The notes under the pieces: generated by a model
The model's input: the letters and a program-made list of their open reading frames with translations, nothing else
Databases searched by the model: none
What the model was told of the DNA's origin: nothing
Made by a program: the position numbers and the translations under genes
In this document: positions 1-12,173 of the stretch, piece by piece
Layout of the letters: each line of letters opens with the position of its first letter
Numbering within the stretch: the stretch's first letter is position 1
NCBI GenBank assembly: GCA_946965045.2
Contig: OX337241.1
Span: 2,847,744-2,911,743, forward strand
Source of the DNA: Epithemia pelagica
Taxonomy: Eukaryota; Bacillariophyta; Bacillariophyceae; Surirellales; Surirellaceae
Length of the DNA stretch: 64,000 nt
Reading direction: 5' to 3'

Positions 1-635
1 TTCTCAACACCGAGATGCTTCAGATAATAGGAACCGGTCACATTGATTGGTTTCATCTGGGATCTTGAAGAAGGAGCGCAATCCTGTTTGATGGCACGGT
101 AGGCTCTTCGGATCACAGCAGTCGCAGTGTCATCCCATTCACGAGCTTCCTGAGAAGAAGGCCCATCATCTGTATCTTGTTTGCTTCTGATAGGATGGTC
201 TGGTAGGTCTTCTTCGAATGGAACCGGAGGGGACCGATGGCGTTTCACGACATCTTTGGCCTCTGCAATCAAATCTGCCTTGAAGTTTTCATAATCTTGA
301 GAAGTATACCATCGTGACGAAACATCGGATGTCGGGTGCGATGGAATATCCATGTTGTGGGCTTGTTTTTCTCTGGATGATGGTATCTTGATAACTTTGG
401 GGTCAAATCGAACAGTTTTCATGGTTCTGGATCGTTCCAAAATGCCAGGATTCTGCAAATCGTCGTCTAGATTTCGTGGCTTCATGGGTTCACAAGCGTC
501 CATGAATTCCAATACCTTATCCAATACCGGGTCCATGAGCAAGGAAAGTGCGGACCACTTAATGGGCGACTGAAGCGTTGATGAAGGAAACACCATGCAG
601 CTTAGTTTCTTGTCTCGTGCTGTTGTTCGCACCAT
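1..635 (-). CDS. Hypothetical protein, WYS-DY-FK family, partial
   Basis: The minus strand is open from an ATG at 635-633 to the left edge, so the C-terminus lies outside the window. An in-frame stop lies upstream, with no ATG between it and the chosen start. About 70 residues in comes a VRF motif, then a motif of the form S-x-WY-x-x-x-DY-x-x-FK, then a stretch ending in IRRAYRAIK. The same order (VRF, WYSKEDYDRFK, IRQAYNKI) occurs in the minus-strand gene at 15859-16797, so the two are paralogues. The family is not one I can assign a function to; it resembles a recurrent hypothetical family of diatom genomes (from memory). No membrane segment or signal peptide is visible. Confidence 0.6.
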   Translation of the reverse strand, partial: MVRTTARDKKLSCMVFPSSTLQSPIKWSALSLLMDPVLDKVLEFMDACEPMKPRNLDDDLQNPGILERSRTMKTVRFDPKVIKIPSSREKQAHNMDIPSHPTSDVSSRWYTSQDYENFKADLIAEAKDVVKRHRSPPVPFEEDLPDHPIRSKQDTDDGPSSQEAREWDDTATAVIRRAYRAIKQDCAPSSRSQMKPINVTGSYYLKHLGVE

Positions 636-1962
636 TGTGTCTGTCAAATGACTGAGAAAGATCGTTGTAGATGACTGGAAGGTCTCTTGTTGGATGCTTT
701 CACATGTGAAATAATGAGACTTTTGTGTCTCGCTTCTCTCGTTTCATGGGCTGCGAGCAATGAGCGCGACCGGCAAGAAAGATTCCAGGGGGAGGTTCCG
801 AATTACCAAAGGGCTCGATGGAAATATTTTTAGCCTTCGAGTCCGCTAGTACTAGTAAGGGCTGGGGATATAGGTATCAAGTTTCATCGCCGAAGTTTCT
901 CCGCCTAAACTTCGGCACCTAAGTTTCTCCGAAGTTTCATGACGCTGCTTTGGCCTTACCTAAGTTTCGGGTGGCCCTTTAAATATTTAGCCTATGTATT
1001 GAATCCTGTCTGTGAACGTTGGTGTCAACGTCCATATCTTCCGAGTGGTCTTTCGTGTGGATGTCCATTCTGCCGACCAAACATGATCTGCCGTCTCGAA
1101 TCGACAGGAACCATGTACCATGTACCCGTCTCCATCTTCATCCAACAACCAAACAAAAATCGTGATTGCTGCTGTGGTGATCACTGACGAGCATTGATAA
1201 CCATCATGGACAACCTTACGGAGGTTGAGCAGGACGTTGGTACCTCCCCGTCATTTGCCAATATATCTCCATTGACAGACGACCAACAGCAGATGTTGGA
1301 GGCCCAGACGAACCAAAACGATGTCAACGAGGTGGTTGCAGAGGATGTCGAAGAAGTGGCAGAAGTGCAAGTGCTGGTGGGAGCAAAGCGAAAGGCCAAT
1401 CCTCCCAAAAATAAGGCCAATCAACTTGTCCGAGATCAATTCAAGATCGGGCCAGACCCCAACAGACAGGGGTATCTGGCCGTTGTATGCGTGCATTGTA
1501 AACAGTTCCGATCCTGGAAAACATTCAACGCGAGTGTTGCCTACAACCACATTATCCACAAGTGTCGTAAAGTTCCTGCAACCATCAAAGACAGTTGTGA
1601 AGACGCGACACAAGCTTCGAAGCGGGCCAAGAAGCAACTCGGGTTGATTGTTGGTGGTCCATTGAGTCAAGAGTCGTCGGCTTCTGTCAGCAACAGCAGT
1701 GGCAGTGGTGAGAATGTTGTCAGCAATGGTAGTAGTTCCCGTAAGGCTCCATCCACCATCACCACCACCAAGAAACAGTCTTCGTCACAGCAATCATCCA
1801 TGCTGCAGTTTGGCCACATTGTCAACGAAGTAACTGCAAACAAGGCAATCACAAAGTTTGTCAAAACGATGCTGGCACGTTTCGAACCACTCAACAGGGT
1901 TAGTGACCCATTCTTCCAGGACGAGATGGTGTCACGTTGGGGAAAGGCTATTCTTCGACACC

Positions 1963-2728
1963 TAGTAGAACTCTCACCGAAAATCATCGGTTAGGTTCGG
2001 CACCTCATCGGTTAGTCGAGTCCCGTGGCTTCAAACATCACCTACCTCACCTACATCCACACTAAATACCTAGCTTCGCGCTAGCTCAACCTATATTTCG
2101 GTCGCATATACCAAAAAGTGAGAACAGATTGACGAACGTGCTATCAAGAATCAACTTTGGTCTTGATATCCCATCAACGGATGATCATCCGTTGAACATC
2201 CGAGCCTGACCTATGCCCTAAGCGTGCGCGCCCAAATTCGTCAAGATGCGCGCAAGAACTATCCGAGCGTGGCGATCATGTATCCGACCCAACGGTCTAA
2301 GTACACAAGGCACGAATCACGATCACGCGAGACCATATCATCGTTACCACTATTTCAAGATTGCAAACAAGGACGCGCCAACAAAACTACATATACCAAC
2401 TTTAGCCAAGAATCGTTGAGGCTGTATATGATATACAAGCACATATACATGTTATATACCTCACATACATCAACTCCAACCATTCCAGACCTATCACCGC
2501 CAAGAACCTATTTCACACGATTAACAACAAGAATGGAAATCTCACACACCAAACCTAGTAGTAAGCTCACAATCATTAACATTACCATATCATCACGTCT
2601 TCAGTGTCCTGACTATCCCTACGATAGAACCCTTGGGTTTCCTTTGTTCTCTGACCCGTGGAGAACCTTGGTATCAGTTGGTAATCGATTGTGGCTCTTC
2701 TAGAGCGTGTACTGACGGAATTCTACTA
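1963..2728 (+). repeat. 5' LTR of Copia element 1
   Basis: The 766-bp LTR is the same length as the 3' copy, with five substitutions by eye (about 99.3% identity) and no indels. Four of the five lie within the first 140 bp. It is bounded by TAGTAGAA and TTCTACTA. A 159-codon frame inside it starts only with GTG and has no recognisable domain, so it is not called as a gene. Confidence 0.93.
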
Positions 2729-2767
2729 GATTAACAGTCTCACCTGTCTCATTTCCCCGAAGTTTTC

Positions 2768-3541
2768 ATGTCAAGTGACTCCAATACTCCTGTCCGTCGG
2801 ATCTACAACGCTTTCCAGCAGAGTGGTGACCCAACACAGCAGATTGCCGTCCACCCTGGCAAATTCCTCATCGAGACGCCCTCTAACTCCCCGGAGAAGG
2901 CTAGCGCGCCTAATCCGTTCCAGACTCCCGATCAAGTCGTCCCTCCGCCGTCCGACCCGAATCGCCCGCCGAACACCCTTGCACGCCGACCGAGTACACC
3001 TCCTCGCCCGAACCCAACTCGCACCCGACGTACGAGCCGTCTCATCAACGCGCACCTCCGTTACTTCCGCGAGCCATCCGAGTATCAGAGCGACCCGGAC
3101 CACATCCGTTCGACGCTCGAACACGAGGTCTCGTTCGAGTCCGTCCAACCCGTCGTCGACCTAGAGGATATCCAACGACTCCTAGACTTGCTATACCAAT
3201 CTCCAAGCTACCGATACATAGCGACGACCCTATCGACCACCCCATCAGGCTGCCTTCGGGTACGCTTCCTTACTTTCCAGCGTCCGGTCAATTACTTCCA
3301 TACCATTTGGGTCGTGAACAAGACTAACCAACCTCTTCCTACCTTGACTACCCGTCTCGACGACTACGTTGGTTTCATCCACGTTATCAAGTTGCACCAG
3401 GACTTCCGTGCCACTATCTTCCCTCTACTCTCCCAACCAGTGAACCACCTAGTTGAGGCAACGAAGAAGCTACCTCTGTTACTGAGTCTCCGATTCAACT
3501 TGATTACCACAACGAGCCCAGAAGTGACCACGTTTAAGTAA
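2768..3541 (+). CDS. Extra ORF upstream of gag in Copia element 1
   Basis: This is a 257-aa frame starting at ATG 40 bp after the 5' LTR. Residues 40-90 are rich in Pro, Arg and Ser. The C-terminal 150 residues are less biased and resemble a folded domain (a PVNYFHTIWVVN stretch, then LDDYVGFIHVIKLHQDF). I recognise no family. Its position between the LTR and gag matches the extra ORF of Copia element 2 at 32880-33551, but the two proteins look unrelated. It could be an accessory nucleic-acid-binding or capsid-related protein; that is conjecture. Confidence 0.55.
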   Translation: MSSDSNTPVRRIYNAFQQSGDPTQQIAVHPGKFLIETPSNSPEKASAPNPFQTPDQVVPPPSDPNRPPNTLARRPSTPPRPNPTRTRRTSRLINAHLRYFREPSEYQSDPDHIRSTLEHEVSFESVQPVVDLEDIQRLLDLLYQSPSYRYIATTLSTTPSGCLRVRFLTFQRPVNYFHTIWVVNKTNQPLPTLTTRLDDYVGFIHVIKLHQDFRATIFPLLSQPVNHLVEATKKLPLLLSLRFNLITTTSPEVTTFK

Positions 3542-3587
3542 TTTTAAGTAGTTTTCACACCAAACCAGAGACAAAACCGAGTTCCTC

Positions 3588-3676
3588 ACATCCGGGTTAC
3601 CTTTCGGACATCACATCATACGTGGACATACGTGGCACATCCGGGTTCTAAAAGGCACACCACACATCCGGGTTAC
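3588..3676 (+). repeat. Three ACATCCGGGTT repeats between ORF0 and gag
   Basis: The word ACATCCGGGTT occurs at 3588, 3637 and 3664 in the 210-bp gap between the two ORFs of Copia element 1, with TACGTGG words in between. It may be an RNA signal such as packaging or an internal translation element; no function is shown by the sequence. Confidence 0.4.
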
Positions 3677-3751
3677 AAAACATAACTAAAGTTTTCGACT
3701 AAGACATCACAGGACACATATCAACATATCTTATCACCAAGTCAAGCAATC

Positions 3752-6700
3752 ATGGAACCAACTACACCGACCACACCAGAGTTCAACACCAATCAAAGTA
3801 TATCTGATCAAGAAGTCTTTGATCATATTACTCAGGTGTTGTTCAACTTTTCCAAGGAAAGGGTCGATGTACTCGTGAAATGGATGCACCATCATGCTTT
3901 TGATGATATCCTTAGTATCATTGAACATATGGCAATTGACCCTGAGAAGAACATGGATAGTATGACAAAATACAAGTCAGGAAAACAAATGCACGACCTA
4001 CATGTCAATACAAGCCAGCAGATCAAGTTGCTTGCCCATTGGTTCCGACAAACGAGTATCGACATCCAGGGTATACCTTCCAAGGCAACCTGGATGAATC
4101 TGACCAAGGCAGAATTTGATCTATGGAGGATAAACACTGACTTTCGCTCCGGAAGCCCTATCAATGACCCAGTATCACCTATGAAATCTCCATCCCATTC
4201 GACGTCACCCAAATCGTTTAGTACTACTTCTGCTGCATCACAGTCCCAACTGGACCTAACCGCATTCAAGAAGGGTACCAAGCGTGACGCTATGGCATAT
4301 GAAACATTCAAGGATGAACGATACTACGACACATTCTGGAGGACTTTCAAGACCACAGCAAAAGCCCAAGGTTTATCTAATGTTCTTGACTTCCGATACA
4401 AGCCGCCGACGAATGATACATATGCAACAGAACTTTTCCAAGAGCAACAAATCTTCCTATACTTCGTCCTTGTGCGCATCATCCAGACTGATGAAGGAAG
4501 AGCTTATGTTCGCGAACATGAACATGATGAAGACGCACGAGCAGTGTTACAGAAGCTTCACACATTGCATACGAAGTCAGACTTAGCGAAACGAGAGGTC
4601 TTACGATTAACCAATTACATCTCCAACCTTCGCCTCGATGATACATGGCGTGGATCATCACGTCAATTTTTGCTTCATTTCCAAGACAAACTACGTTTAC
4701 TCGATAACCTTGTTGATCTCTCCGATCGCATACCTGATCACACCAGGATGACGTTTCTTATGTAAGCTGTCGAGAAGGTACCTGACCTTCGCAGAGTTAA
4801 AATCTTGGACAACGTCGTCAACACGAAGTCTGGAGCAAAGTCTTTATGCTATCAGTCGTACTTCTCCATTTTGATGGACGCAGCATATGACCATGATCAA
4901 GTCACGCAATCTTCTGCAACTGGTCGTCGTCGTAGTGTCAAGCAACACGAGCAACACGAAACACAACATGATATTGAGGGATCCCTTCAGGAAGACGATG
5001 CATATCAGATAAACAATACCAATGTCCAAGATGATAACACGGCATCTCCAAAAGCCAGTCTTCCTCGTGACCTATGGTTTAAACTTCCTGAGGATGCTCG
5101 CAAGATGATTGTTGAGTATAACAAGAACGTGCAAGCTTCTACTCCAAGTCCAAGAAAAGTACAGCAACACTCCCTTGACATTGATCCTGAACCTGATCCT
5201 GACCCTGGTCAAGATGTTTTCGATGACCTGGACAACCCCACATATCCGCAGGATGATTCCGATCCAGCCACCCATCTCATCCATCAAGCAATGACGTCAA
5301 CCGACCTCAATCACCCAGCTTCTGATTTGTCTAATGTTCTATCCAATGCCGCATCTAAGACGAGTAAGAAAGTTAGTTTCAACCAGAATGAGCACAAGCA
5401 GAAGGTCCACATGACTCAATATATGTTCTCTCGAAAGTCGACTTATACTGGGAATCAACTCATTGATCGTGGTGCCAATGGTGGTTTAGCCGGAGCTGAC
5501 ATGCGTATCCTTTCCAAGACAGGTCGTAACATCACGATTGTGGGAATCGACAACCATGAACTTACTGGTCTCCCCATTGTCACTTGTGCTGCCAAGTTTG
5601 AAACTAATGATGGACCAATCGTTGGTATCTTCAACGAATATGCATACTATGGAAAAGGACAGTCTATACATGCGCCTTGTCAATTGGAACATTATGGGCT
5701 ATCTGTGGATGAACGTTCTGTCAAGGTGGATGGAAAGCAACGTATCACTACCCTTGATGGACGTGCTTTACCTCTGTGTATCAAGGATGGACTTGCCTTT
5801 ATCCACTCATTAGGTATCCCTTCTGATGATGACATAGACCGATTGCCGCAAATCATCTTTACTTCGCCATCTACTTGGGACCCCTCTGTTCTTGACCATA
5901 CTCATTCTGATCCACAGCATGATGCTTCTACTACATGGCATCAGGTTGCGACCGACGGCAGTATGGCACGTTATCCATATGACACGTATGGGGAGTACAC
6001 TGATCGTGTTGTCTGCAATCTCAATCTTCTCCTTGACCTTCCTTATGACCACGGACCCGACAACACCACATATTTCTCTATCTATGCTGATGCTAATGGT
6101 GAAGACCCAACCCTTCAACACGCATCTGTCCATCGTCGTTATGTGGAAGAACATGATTGGAAACAATTTCGTCCCTTCTTTGGTTGGCAATCCGAGGAAG
6201 TTATTGCCGATACTTTCAAGCATACTACACGACATGCTAATGTGATTTTTGACTGTGACACTCTCAAGAAACATTTCAAGGCACGCAACCCTATCCTGAA
6301 TCTACCACGTCGTCATGAACCCGTTGCTACCGATTCGATCTTTTATGATACACCTGCTGTTGATCATGGTGGAAAGGTGGCTCAAATTTTTGTTGGCCGC
6401 GATACTCTTGTCACTGATATTTACGGTATCAAGTCTACCAAGCAATTTGTGAACACTCTTCAAGACAATATACGCATGCGAGGTGTTATGGAGACACTCA
6501 TTAGTGATGGGGGTTCATCTCTCATTTCCCATAAGGTTAAGGATATCCTTCGCACCTTGCTCATCGGGGAGTATTGCTCTGAACCATACCACCAGCATCA
6601 GAACAAAGCCGAGAATCGTTATCAGACCGTTAAACGAATGACGAACGCTATCATGAATGCAACTGGATGCCCGGCCAATGTTTGGTTACTTTGCCTTGAA

Positions 6701-9418
6701 TATGTCTGTGACTTATTGAATCATTCTTCTTCACATGCACACTCTGGACGTACTCCTATTGAGGCTCTCACCGGTCACCCTCCCGACATTTCGCACCTCC
6801 TGTTCTTTCCCTTCTGGGATGAAGTCTACTATTGTGTTGACCCCTCCGAACCGTCGTCTGGTCCCTACCCTTCTTCGACCGATGAGAAACTTGGCCATTG
6901 GGTTGGTTTTGCTCACAACGTTGGTGATGCTTTTACATGGAAGATTTTGTCTGCTGACAACCATATCCTCTACCGTTCCGCTGTTCGCCGTGTCGCTTCC
7001 ACTACACCCAACCTTCGTGTGGATCGACCTTCAGGGGAGACGTCTCCGAAAGATGACACTGATAAGCAGGCTGACACTGTCTTCATTCGCAGTAAAAGTG
7101 AAGATCCATCCAAACCAATGCCTACAATCGATTACGAAGACATGATAGGACGCACTTTCCTATGCGACACTGAAGAAAATGGGGAGCGTCATCGAGCACG
7201 CGTTGTCAAACGAGTTGTAGATCTTAATGAAGAATCACTCAAGCAAGAAGAACGCATCAAGTACATCTACCGCAAGACAAATTCTGACGTTGATGAAATG
7301 ATCTCTTATAACCAGTTGATGGAGTATATTGAGAGGGACAATCAAGCGCAGACCTCGGGAGATAATTTGTTCCGTTTCAGGGATGTTATTGCACATCAAG
7401 GCCCACTGTCTTCAACCGACCCGGATTATAAGGGGAGTAAGTATAACTTGCTTGTGGATTGGGAAAGTGGGGAGACAACCTATGAACCACTCTCCCTTAT
7501 TGCCAACGACGACCCAATCACCGTTGCCATATATGGAAAGAAGCATGGGCTCCTCAACGAACCAGGATGGAAACACCTGAAACGCTACGTCAAGACGAGT
7601 AAACGCCTGATACGTGCTGCAAAACAATCAAGGATCAAACAAGTACGTCGATCAGTCAAGTATAAGTTTGGATTCCAAGTCCCTCGAGATTACGCCGAGG
7701 CTGTCAATCTTGACAAACAAAATGGTACCACAAGGTGGCAAGATGCAACTGAATTGGAACTGTCTCAGATACAATCATATTAGACATTCAAGGACCATGG
7801 GAAGGCCATCTTCACAAATGGCAAGGTATCAAATGCACCTGAAGGATATCAAAAGATTTGAGTGCATCTCGTTTTTGATGTAAAACATGATGGTAGGCAC
7901 AAGGCACGACTTGTTGCAGATGGACACTTGACGAAGGAACCTGTGGAAACGATCTACTCTGGAGTTGTTTCTATTCGCAACCTACGAATTGCTTTATTCC
8001 TTGGATCTCTGAACGATCTAGAAGTATGGGGAGCAGACATTGGGAATGCGTATCTTGAAGCATTGACTGGGGAGAAGTTATATATTGTGGCAGGACCCGA
8101 GTTCAAGGAGCTAGAAGGTCACATCCTCATCATCTACAAGGCCCTCTATGGTCTCAAATCTTCAGGCGCACGATGGCATGATGTCCTTTTTGACGTCCTC
8201 ACCGATATGGGTTTCTCACCAAGCAAGGCAGATCCTGACATTTGGATGAGAAAAGCACCTGGGGAGGATTGCTACGAATACATTGCCGTATATGTGGATG
8301 ACTTAGCCATCATAGCTACTGACCCTGGAAACATTTGCAAAGTCTTCAAGGAAAAGTACAACTTCAAGCTTAAGGGAGATGGACCTATTGACTATCACCT
8401 GGGATGCCGGTACACCAAGGACCCTGACGGAACCCTAGTCTCTGATCCACGCCGATACATTAGCAAAATGATGGACACCTTCGAACGTATCTTCAAAGAG
8501 AAACCCAAGAAGGCTAAAACCCCTCTCATTGCTGGTGATCACCCGGAATTGGACGACACCGAATTCCTTGATGAAGAAGGTACACAGCACTTCCAGACCT
8601 TGATTGGACAGCTTCAGTGGGTGATTACAATTGGTCGCTTTGATGTTTTTACTGCTACGATGACCCTTCCCAGGTTCCGCGCAGCTCCAAGACAGGGACA
8701 TCTCAACAGAGCTAAACGCATCTATGGATACCTTTTCACTCTTTCTGATGGTGCAATCAGATTCCGAATCGGAGAGCCCGATTTCTCAAGCATTCCAAGT
8801 CAAGACTTTGATTGGAGTCGTACGGTCTATTCAGATGCCAAGGAATACATCCCTCATGATTGCCCAGAACCACTTGGACGATATGTGACGACAACGCACT
8901 ATGTTGATGCTAACCTTATGCACGACATGATCACAGGAAAGTCTGTAACAGCCATCCTTCATCTCTTGAATGGGACACCAATTGATTGGTACAGCAAACG
9001 ACAGAGCACTGTGGAAACGGCAACATATGGATCAGAATTTGTGGCAGCAAGGACAGCAGTCGACCAAATCACTGAATTACGGCATTCACTTCGTTACCTT
9101 GGAGTACCAATCAGGGATCGCAGTCATCTGTTTGGAGACAATCGATCTGTGGTTGTTAACGCAACAATGCCTCATTCTATCTTGTCCAAGAGACATCATC
9201 TCCTTTCATATCACCGGGTACGAGAAGCGATAGCAGCGCAATACGTTGCATTCTATTGGAAGGATGGGAAGACCAACCCTGCCGACATCCTCAGCAAGCA
9301 TTGGGAATTTGCAACTATTTGGCCTCTACTCAAGCCCCTATTGTTTTGGAGAGGAGAAGTTCAAGATCTCTACGAATCCAGCGATGACAAGGCTGAACCA
9401 ACGAGCTGTGGGGAGTAG
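3752..9418 (+). pseudogene. Gag-Pol polyprotein of Copia element 1, three stops
   Basis: A single reading frame runs from ATG 3752 to the TAG at 9416, whose three bases are the first of the 3' LTR. It is interrupted in phase by TAA at 4763, TAG at 7781 and TGA at 7856. Gag fills the first part. A protease-like motif LIDRGANGG lies near 5460. The integrase core runs about 6330-6660 (ATDSIFYD, LISDGG, NKAENRYQ give the D, D, E). A chromodomain-like stretch lies at about 7370-7560. The reverse transcriptase has a YVDD box near 8290, and the RNase H about 8890-9300 (HYVDAN, TVETATYGSEF). Each stop is one C-to-T change from Gln or Arg. Flanking sequence stays alignable in the same frame, so these look like point mutations, not introns. 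Confidence 0.88.
7370..7560 (+). other. Chromodomain-like segment inside Copia pol
   Basis: Between integrase and reverse transcriptase the protein reads F-RDVIAHQG, then YNLLVDWESGETTYEPL, then a DPITVAIYGKKHGLL helix. This pattern (a V-x-W strand, T-x-EP, then a C-terminal helix) resembles the chromodomain fold that binds methylated histone tails. In well-known elements such domains sit at the integrase C-terminus of Gypsy chromoviruses, so in Copia it would be unusual. The assignment is by pattern only. Confidence 0.45.
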
Positions 9419-10181
9419 TAGAACTCTCACCGAAAATCATCGGTTAGGTTTGGCACCTCATCGGTTAGTCGAGTCCCGTGGCTTCAAACATCACCTACAT
9501 CACCTACATCCACACTACATGCCTAGCTTCGCGCTAGCTCAACCTATATTTCGGTCGCATATACCAAAAAGTGAGAACAGATTGACGAACGTGCTATCAA
9601 GAATCAACTTTGGTCTTGATATCCCATCAACGGATGATCATCCGTTGAACATCCGAGCCTGACCTATGCCCTAAGCGTGCGCGCCCAAATTCGTCAAGAT
9701 GCGCGCAAGAACTATCCGAGCGTGGCGATCATGTATCCGACCCAACGGTCTAAGTACACAAGGCACGAATCACGATCACGCGAGACCATATCATCGTTAC
9801 CACTATTTCAAGATTGCAAACAAGGACGCGCCAACAAAACTACATATACCAACTTTAGCCAAGAATCGTTGAGGCTGTATATGATATACAAGCACATATA
9901 CATGTTATATACCTCACATACATCAACTCCAACCATTCCAGACCTATCACCGCCAAGAACCTATTTCACACGATTAACAACAAGAGTGGAAATCTCACAC
10001 ACCAAACCTAGTAGTAAGCTCACAATCATTAACATTACCATATCATCACGTCTTCAGTGTCCTGACTATCCCTACGATAGAACCCTTGGGTTTCCTTTGT
10101 TCTCTGACCCGTGGAGAACCTTGGTATCAGTTGGTAATCGATTGTGGCTCTTCTAGAGCGTGTACTGACGGAATTCTACTA
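9416..10181 (+). repeat. 3' LTR of Copia element 1
   Basis: This is the 766-bp partner of the 5' LTR. It starts immediately after the purine tract GTGGGGAG and ends TTCTACTA, followed by the 5-bp duplication ACACC at 10182-10186. The pol stop codon TAG is the first triplet of this LTR. Confidence 0.93.
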
Positions 10182-12173
10182 ACACCTTCCCAACCATCAT
10201 GATACTGTATACAAGCGATTTGTTCTCCCCATTGATAGAAACTGTCGTGAGGAGCTGAAGCAAATGTTGCACAAGATTCAGGGTGGACTTAAAATTGCTG
10301 CTGACGGTGTGACAGCAAATGGTACGAGTACCATTCTGTACACAGTCTCCAAGGGTCCAGTCATTATGTTTTGTAGAGCCACGAGAATTCGAAACGAAGC
10401 ACATGTGGCTGATGCAGAGGTGGAGGACATGGTGGATTTTATGGAGACAGCACGTCGCGACTTTGATACATCAGTGGTTTGTGTTGCTTGTGACAACGCA
10501 GCCAACAATATTGTGAAAGGAGCATGTGAGAAGTACAGAGAACGCAACAAATCAGAACCTAGTATTCTCCATAACCGAGACTGTGCACGCTGCATAGATC
10601 TGGTGGCCAAAGATCTGGCAAAGGTTCCATGCATTGAGTCAGTCCTGACCGATGCTCAGTTACTCATGGAGTTTTCCACAACAGACAACGTCGATGGCAT
10701 CCGGCACGAGCTTGTGCAAACTGGAGAGCTCCCTTGGTCATGTGGTCATGTGACAAATTACTCCGACACCAGACTCAACAAAGTCGGCATGACACTCATG
10801 TCTATAACCAAACAGAGGCAGTTCTACGAGTGGTGCTGTAACAATCCACCTATGTTCATGCAGTACTACAATACGAGGATCAAGAAGCGTCAGGAGAAGC
10901 TTGATGCTGCTCTCCGATTGGTCAATCGCGATTTCTGGGCCAAGCTTCATGTCCTAATTCAACTATTCCAAGTCATTGAACATGGAACGAAGCTGGTATC
11001 AAGTGAGAAATTCCCACTGTCAGCATACTACCCACTGGTTGTGGCAATGAGGAACGAGATTCACCAAGTCATGAAGAACAGTAGTGGAACACGATCTTTT
11101 GATTCTCTGTTTGCAGTGCCTGGGGCAAAAGAATCAATTTTCGACAGTATTGATGTCCGCTTCAACTTCGCTGGTGTCCTACCCAATGGAAGGAAAGTTG
11201 GGCTACTTGACAAGTACCATGTGTGGGCCTATATTGTTGACCCATTCCGCCCAATGATCCCATTCCGTCCGTTGCTTCCCTCCCTTGCTCGTTCTGTCCG
11301 AGAAGCAATCGACTTCTTTGTCCACGAGGATGGCTCAGCAACTCCAACAAACTCAGCAACTCCTCCTCCAGCTCCAGGTCCACCTCAATACAACCCAAAC
11401 TATGACTATGGGGATGAAGATATTGCTGAGGTCCAACAAGCAATCCGTGAAATTGAGCGAGAATTGGAACCACCACAGAGCAACAAGACTGCTGTCGACA
11501 GGGAGCTTCGGTCGTACCTAGGTCGTTCTGGAGACTGGATTGACCTGTTCCACAAAGAAAAGGCACGGCCAACTATGGACAAGAATGCAGAAGAGCGTCA
11601 GCTGACCATTGAAATGGTTACCAAATGGCTCGAAGACATGGGATGGTATCAAGGACGGATGGACTTCTTCAGCATAGCACCGTCTACAAAGGTGTTTCCA
11701 TTGCTGATTGAACCACTCCTATCTGTCAGGGCAACAGGGTCAATTTGTGTCGAGAGAATTGCTAAACCTCTGAAAAATAATATTTGGAAAAAAATTCGTG
11801 CATCGCTTGGCCAGGACAAGGCTGTGGTTTGCCTCAGGGTTGGGCTCAACCTACGGTATCTGCTGAACGTGCGGTCAACTATCCGCCAAGCAACCCATGA
11901 GCAATACCTTGATTGTGATCTCTTTGGATCTGTGTAAGTCAATCAATGGTTTACCTTTGATATAAACGAGGACCTGTTGTTTTGTTGGTCTTTACTACGT
12001 CTTACGAAAAAATGAGGGAAGGAGCCGTATTTCATAGCTACCTAAACTACCTAAACTTCAAAACCTAAGTTTCACCTAAACTTCTTTAGAAACTACACTA
12101 AAAATCTGAGTACCTAAGTTTGATAGCTATAGCTGGGGATACCGATCCACGTACATCTAAGTAGGCTCAGTAC

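Larger units (their letters stand above)
1963..10181 (+). mobile_element. Ty1/copia LTR retrotransposon, element 1
   Basis: This is a complete 8.2-kb element: two 766-bp LTRs, a 5-bp target duplication ACACC (1958-1962 and 10182-10186), an extra ORF, a gag-pol frame and a purine-rich tract GTGGGGAG directly before the 3' LTR. The LTRs begin TAGTAGAA and end TTCTACTA, a perfect 8-bp inverted repeat instead of TG...CA. The domain order protease, integrase, reverse transcriptase, RNase H is that of Ty1/copia. It inserted into the hAT transposase gene. High LTR identity indicates a recent insertion. Confidence 0.93.
1206..11937 (+). pseudogene. hAT transposase, one frame split by a retrotransposon
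   Basis: The coding parts are 1206-1962 and 10187-11937. Leaving out the Copia element and one copy of its duplication, they join in phase (757 + 1751 nt = 835 codons plus stop) with no internal stop. The first part has an acidic N-terminus and a BED-type zinc finger (C-x2-C, then H-x4-H-x-C, roughly residues 95-125), followed by a Ser-rich linker. The second part has the catalytic-core motifs around AADGVTANGT and ACDNAAN, and a C-terminal dimerisation region near ATGSICVERIAKPL and GLNLRYLL. The expected role is cut-and-paste transposition in the nucleus. The upstream TTG at 1194 is in frame, but ATG at 1206 is the natural start. As it stands the gene is inactive. Confidence 0.8.
869..12131 (+). 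mobile_element. hAT-superfamily DNA transposon, split by a Copia insertion
   Basis: The left end reads TATAGGTATCAAGTTT and the right end, reverse-complemented, TATAGCTATCAAACTT. These short imperfect inverted repeats are flanked by an exact 8-bp duplication, GCTGGGGA, at 861-868 and 12132-12139. Eight-base duplications and short terminal repeats are the hAT hallmark, and the encoded protein agrees. Both subterminal regions (about 880-970 and 12030-12125) hold many copies of ACCTAAGTTTC-like or AGTTTAGG-like words in both orientations, as expected of transposase-binding repeats. Without the retrotransposon at 1963-10181 and one 5-bp duplication the element would be about 3.0 kb. Confidence 0.85.

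Noticed and set aside
2224-2703. 159-codon open frame inside each LTR of Copia element 1
   Set aside because: It begins only with GTG, lacks any domain, and is present in both LTRs simply because they are identical; one substitution changes Met to Val without other signal.
4763-4805. Stop between gag and pol of Copia element 1 as a programmed readthrough site
   Set aside because: Two other stops of different type follow in the same frame and all are single C-to-T changes, so mutation is the simpler reading.
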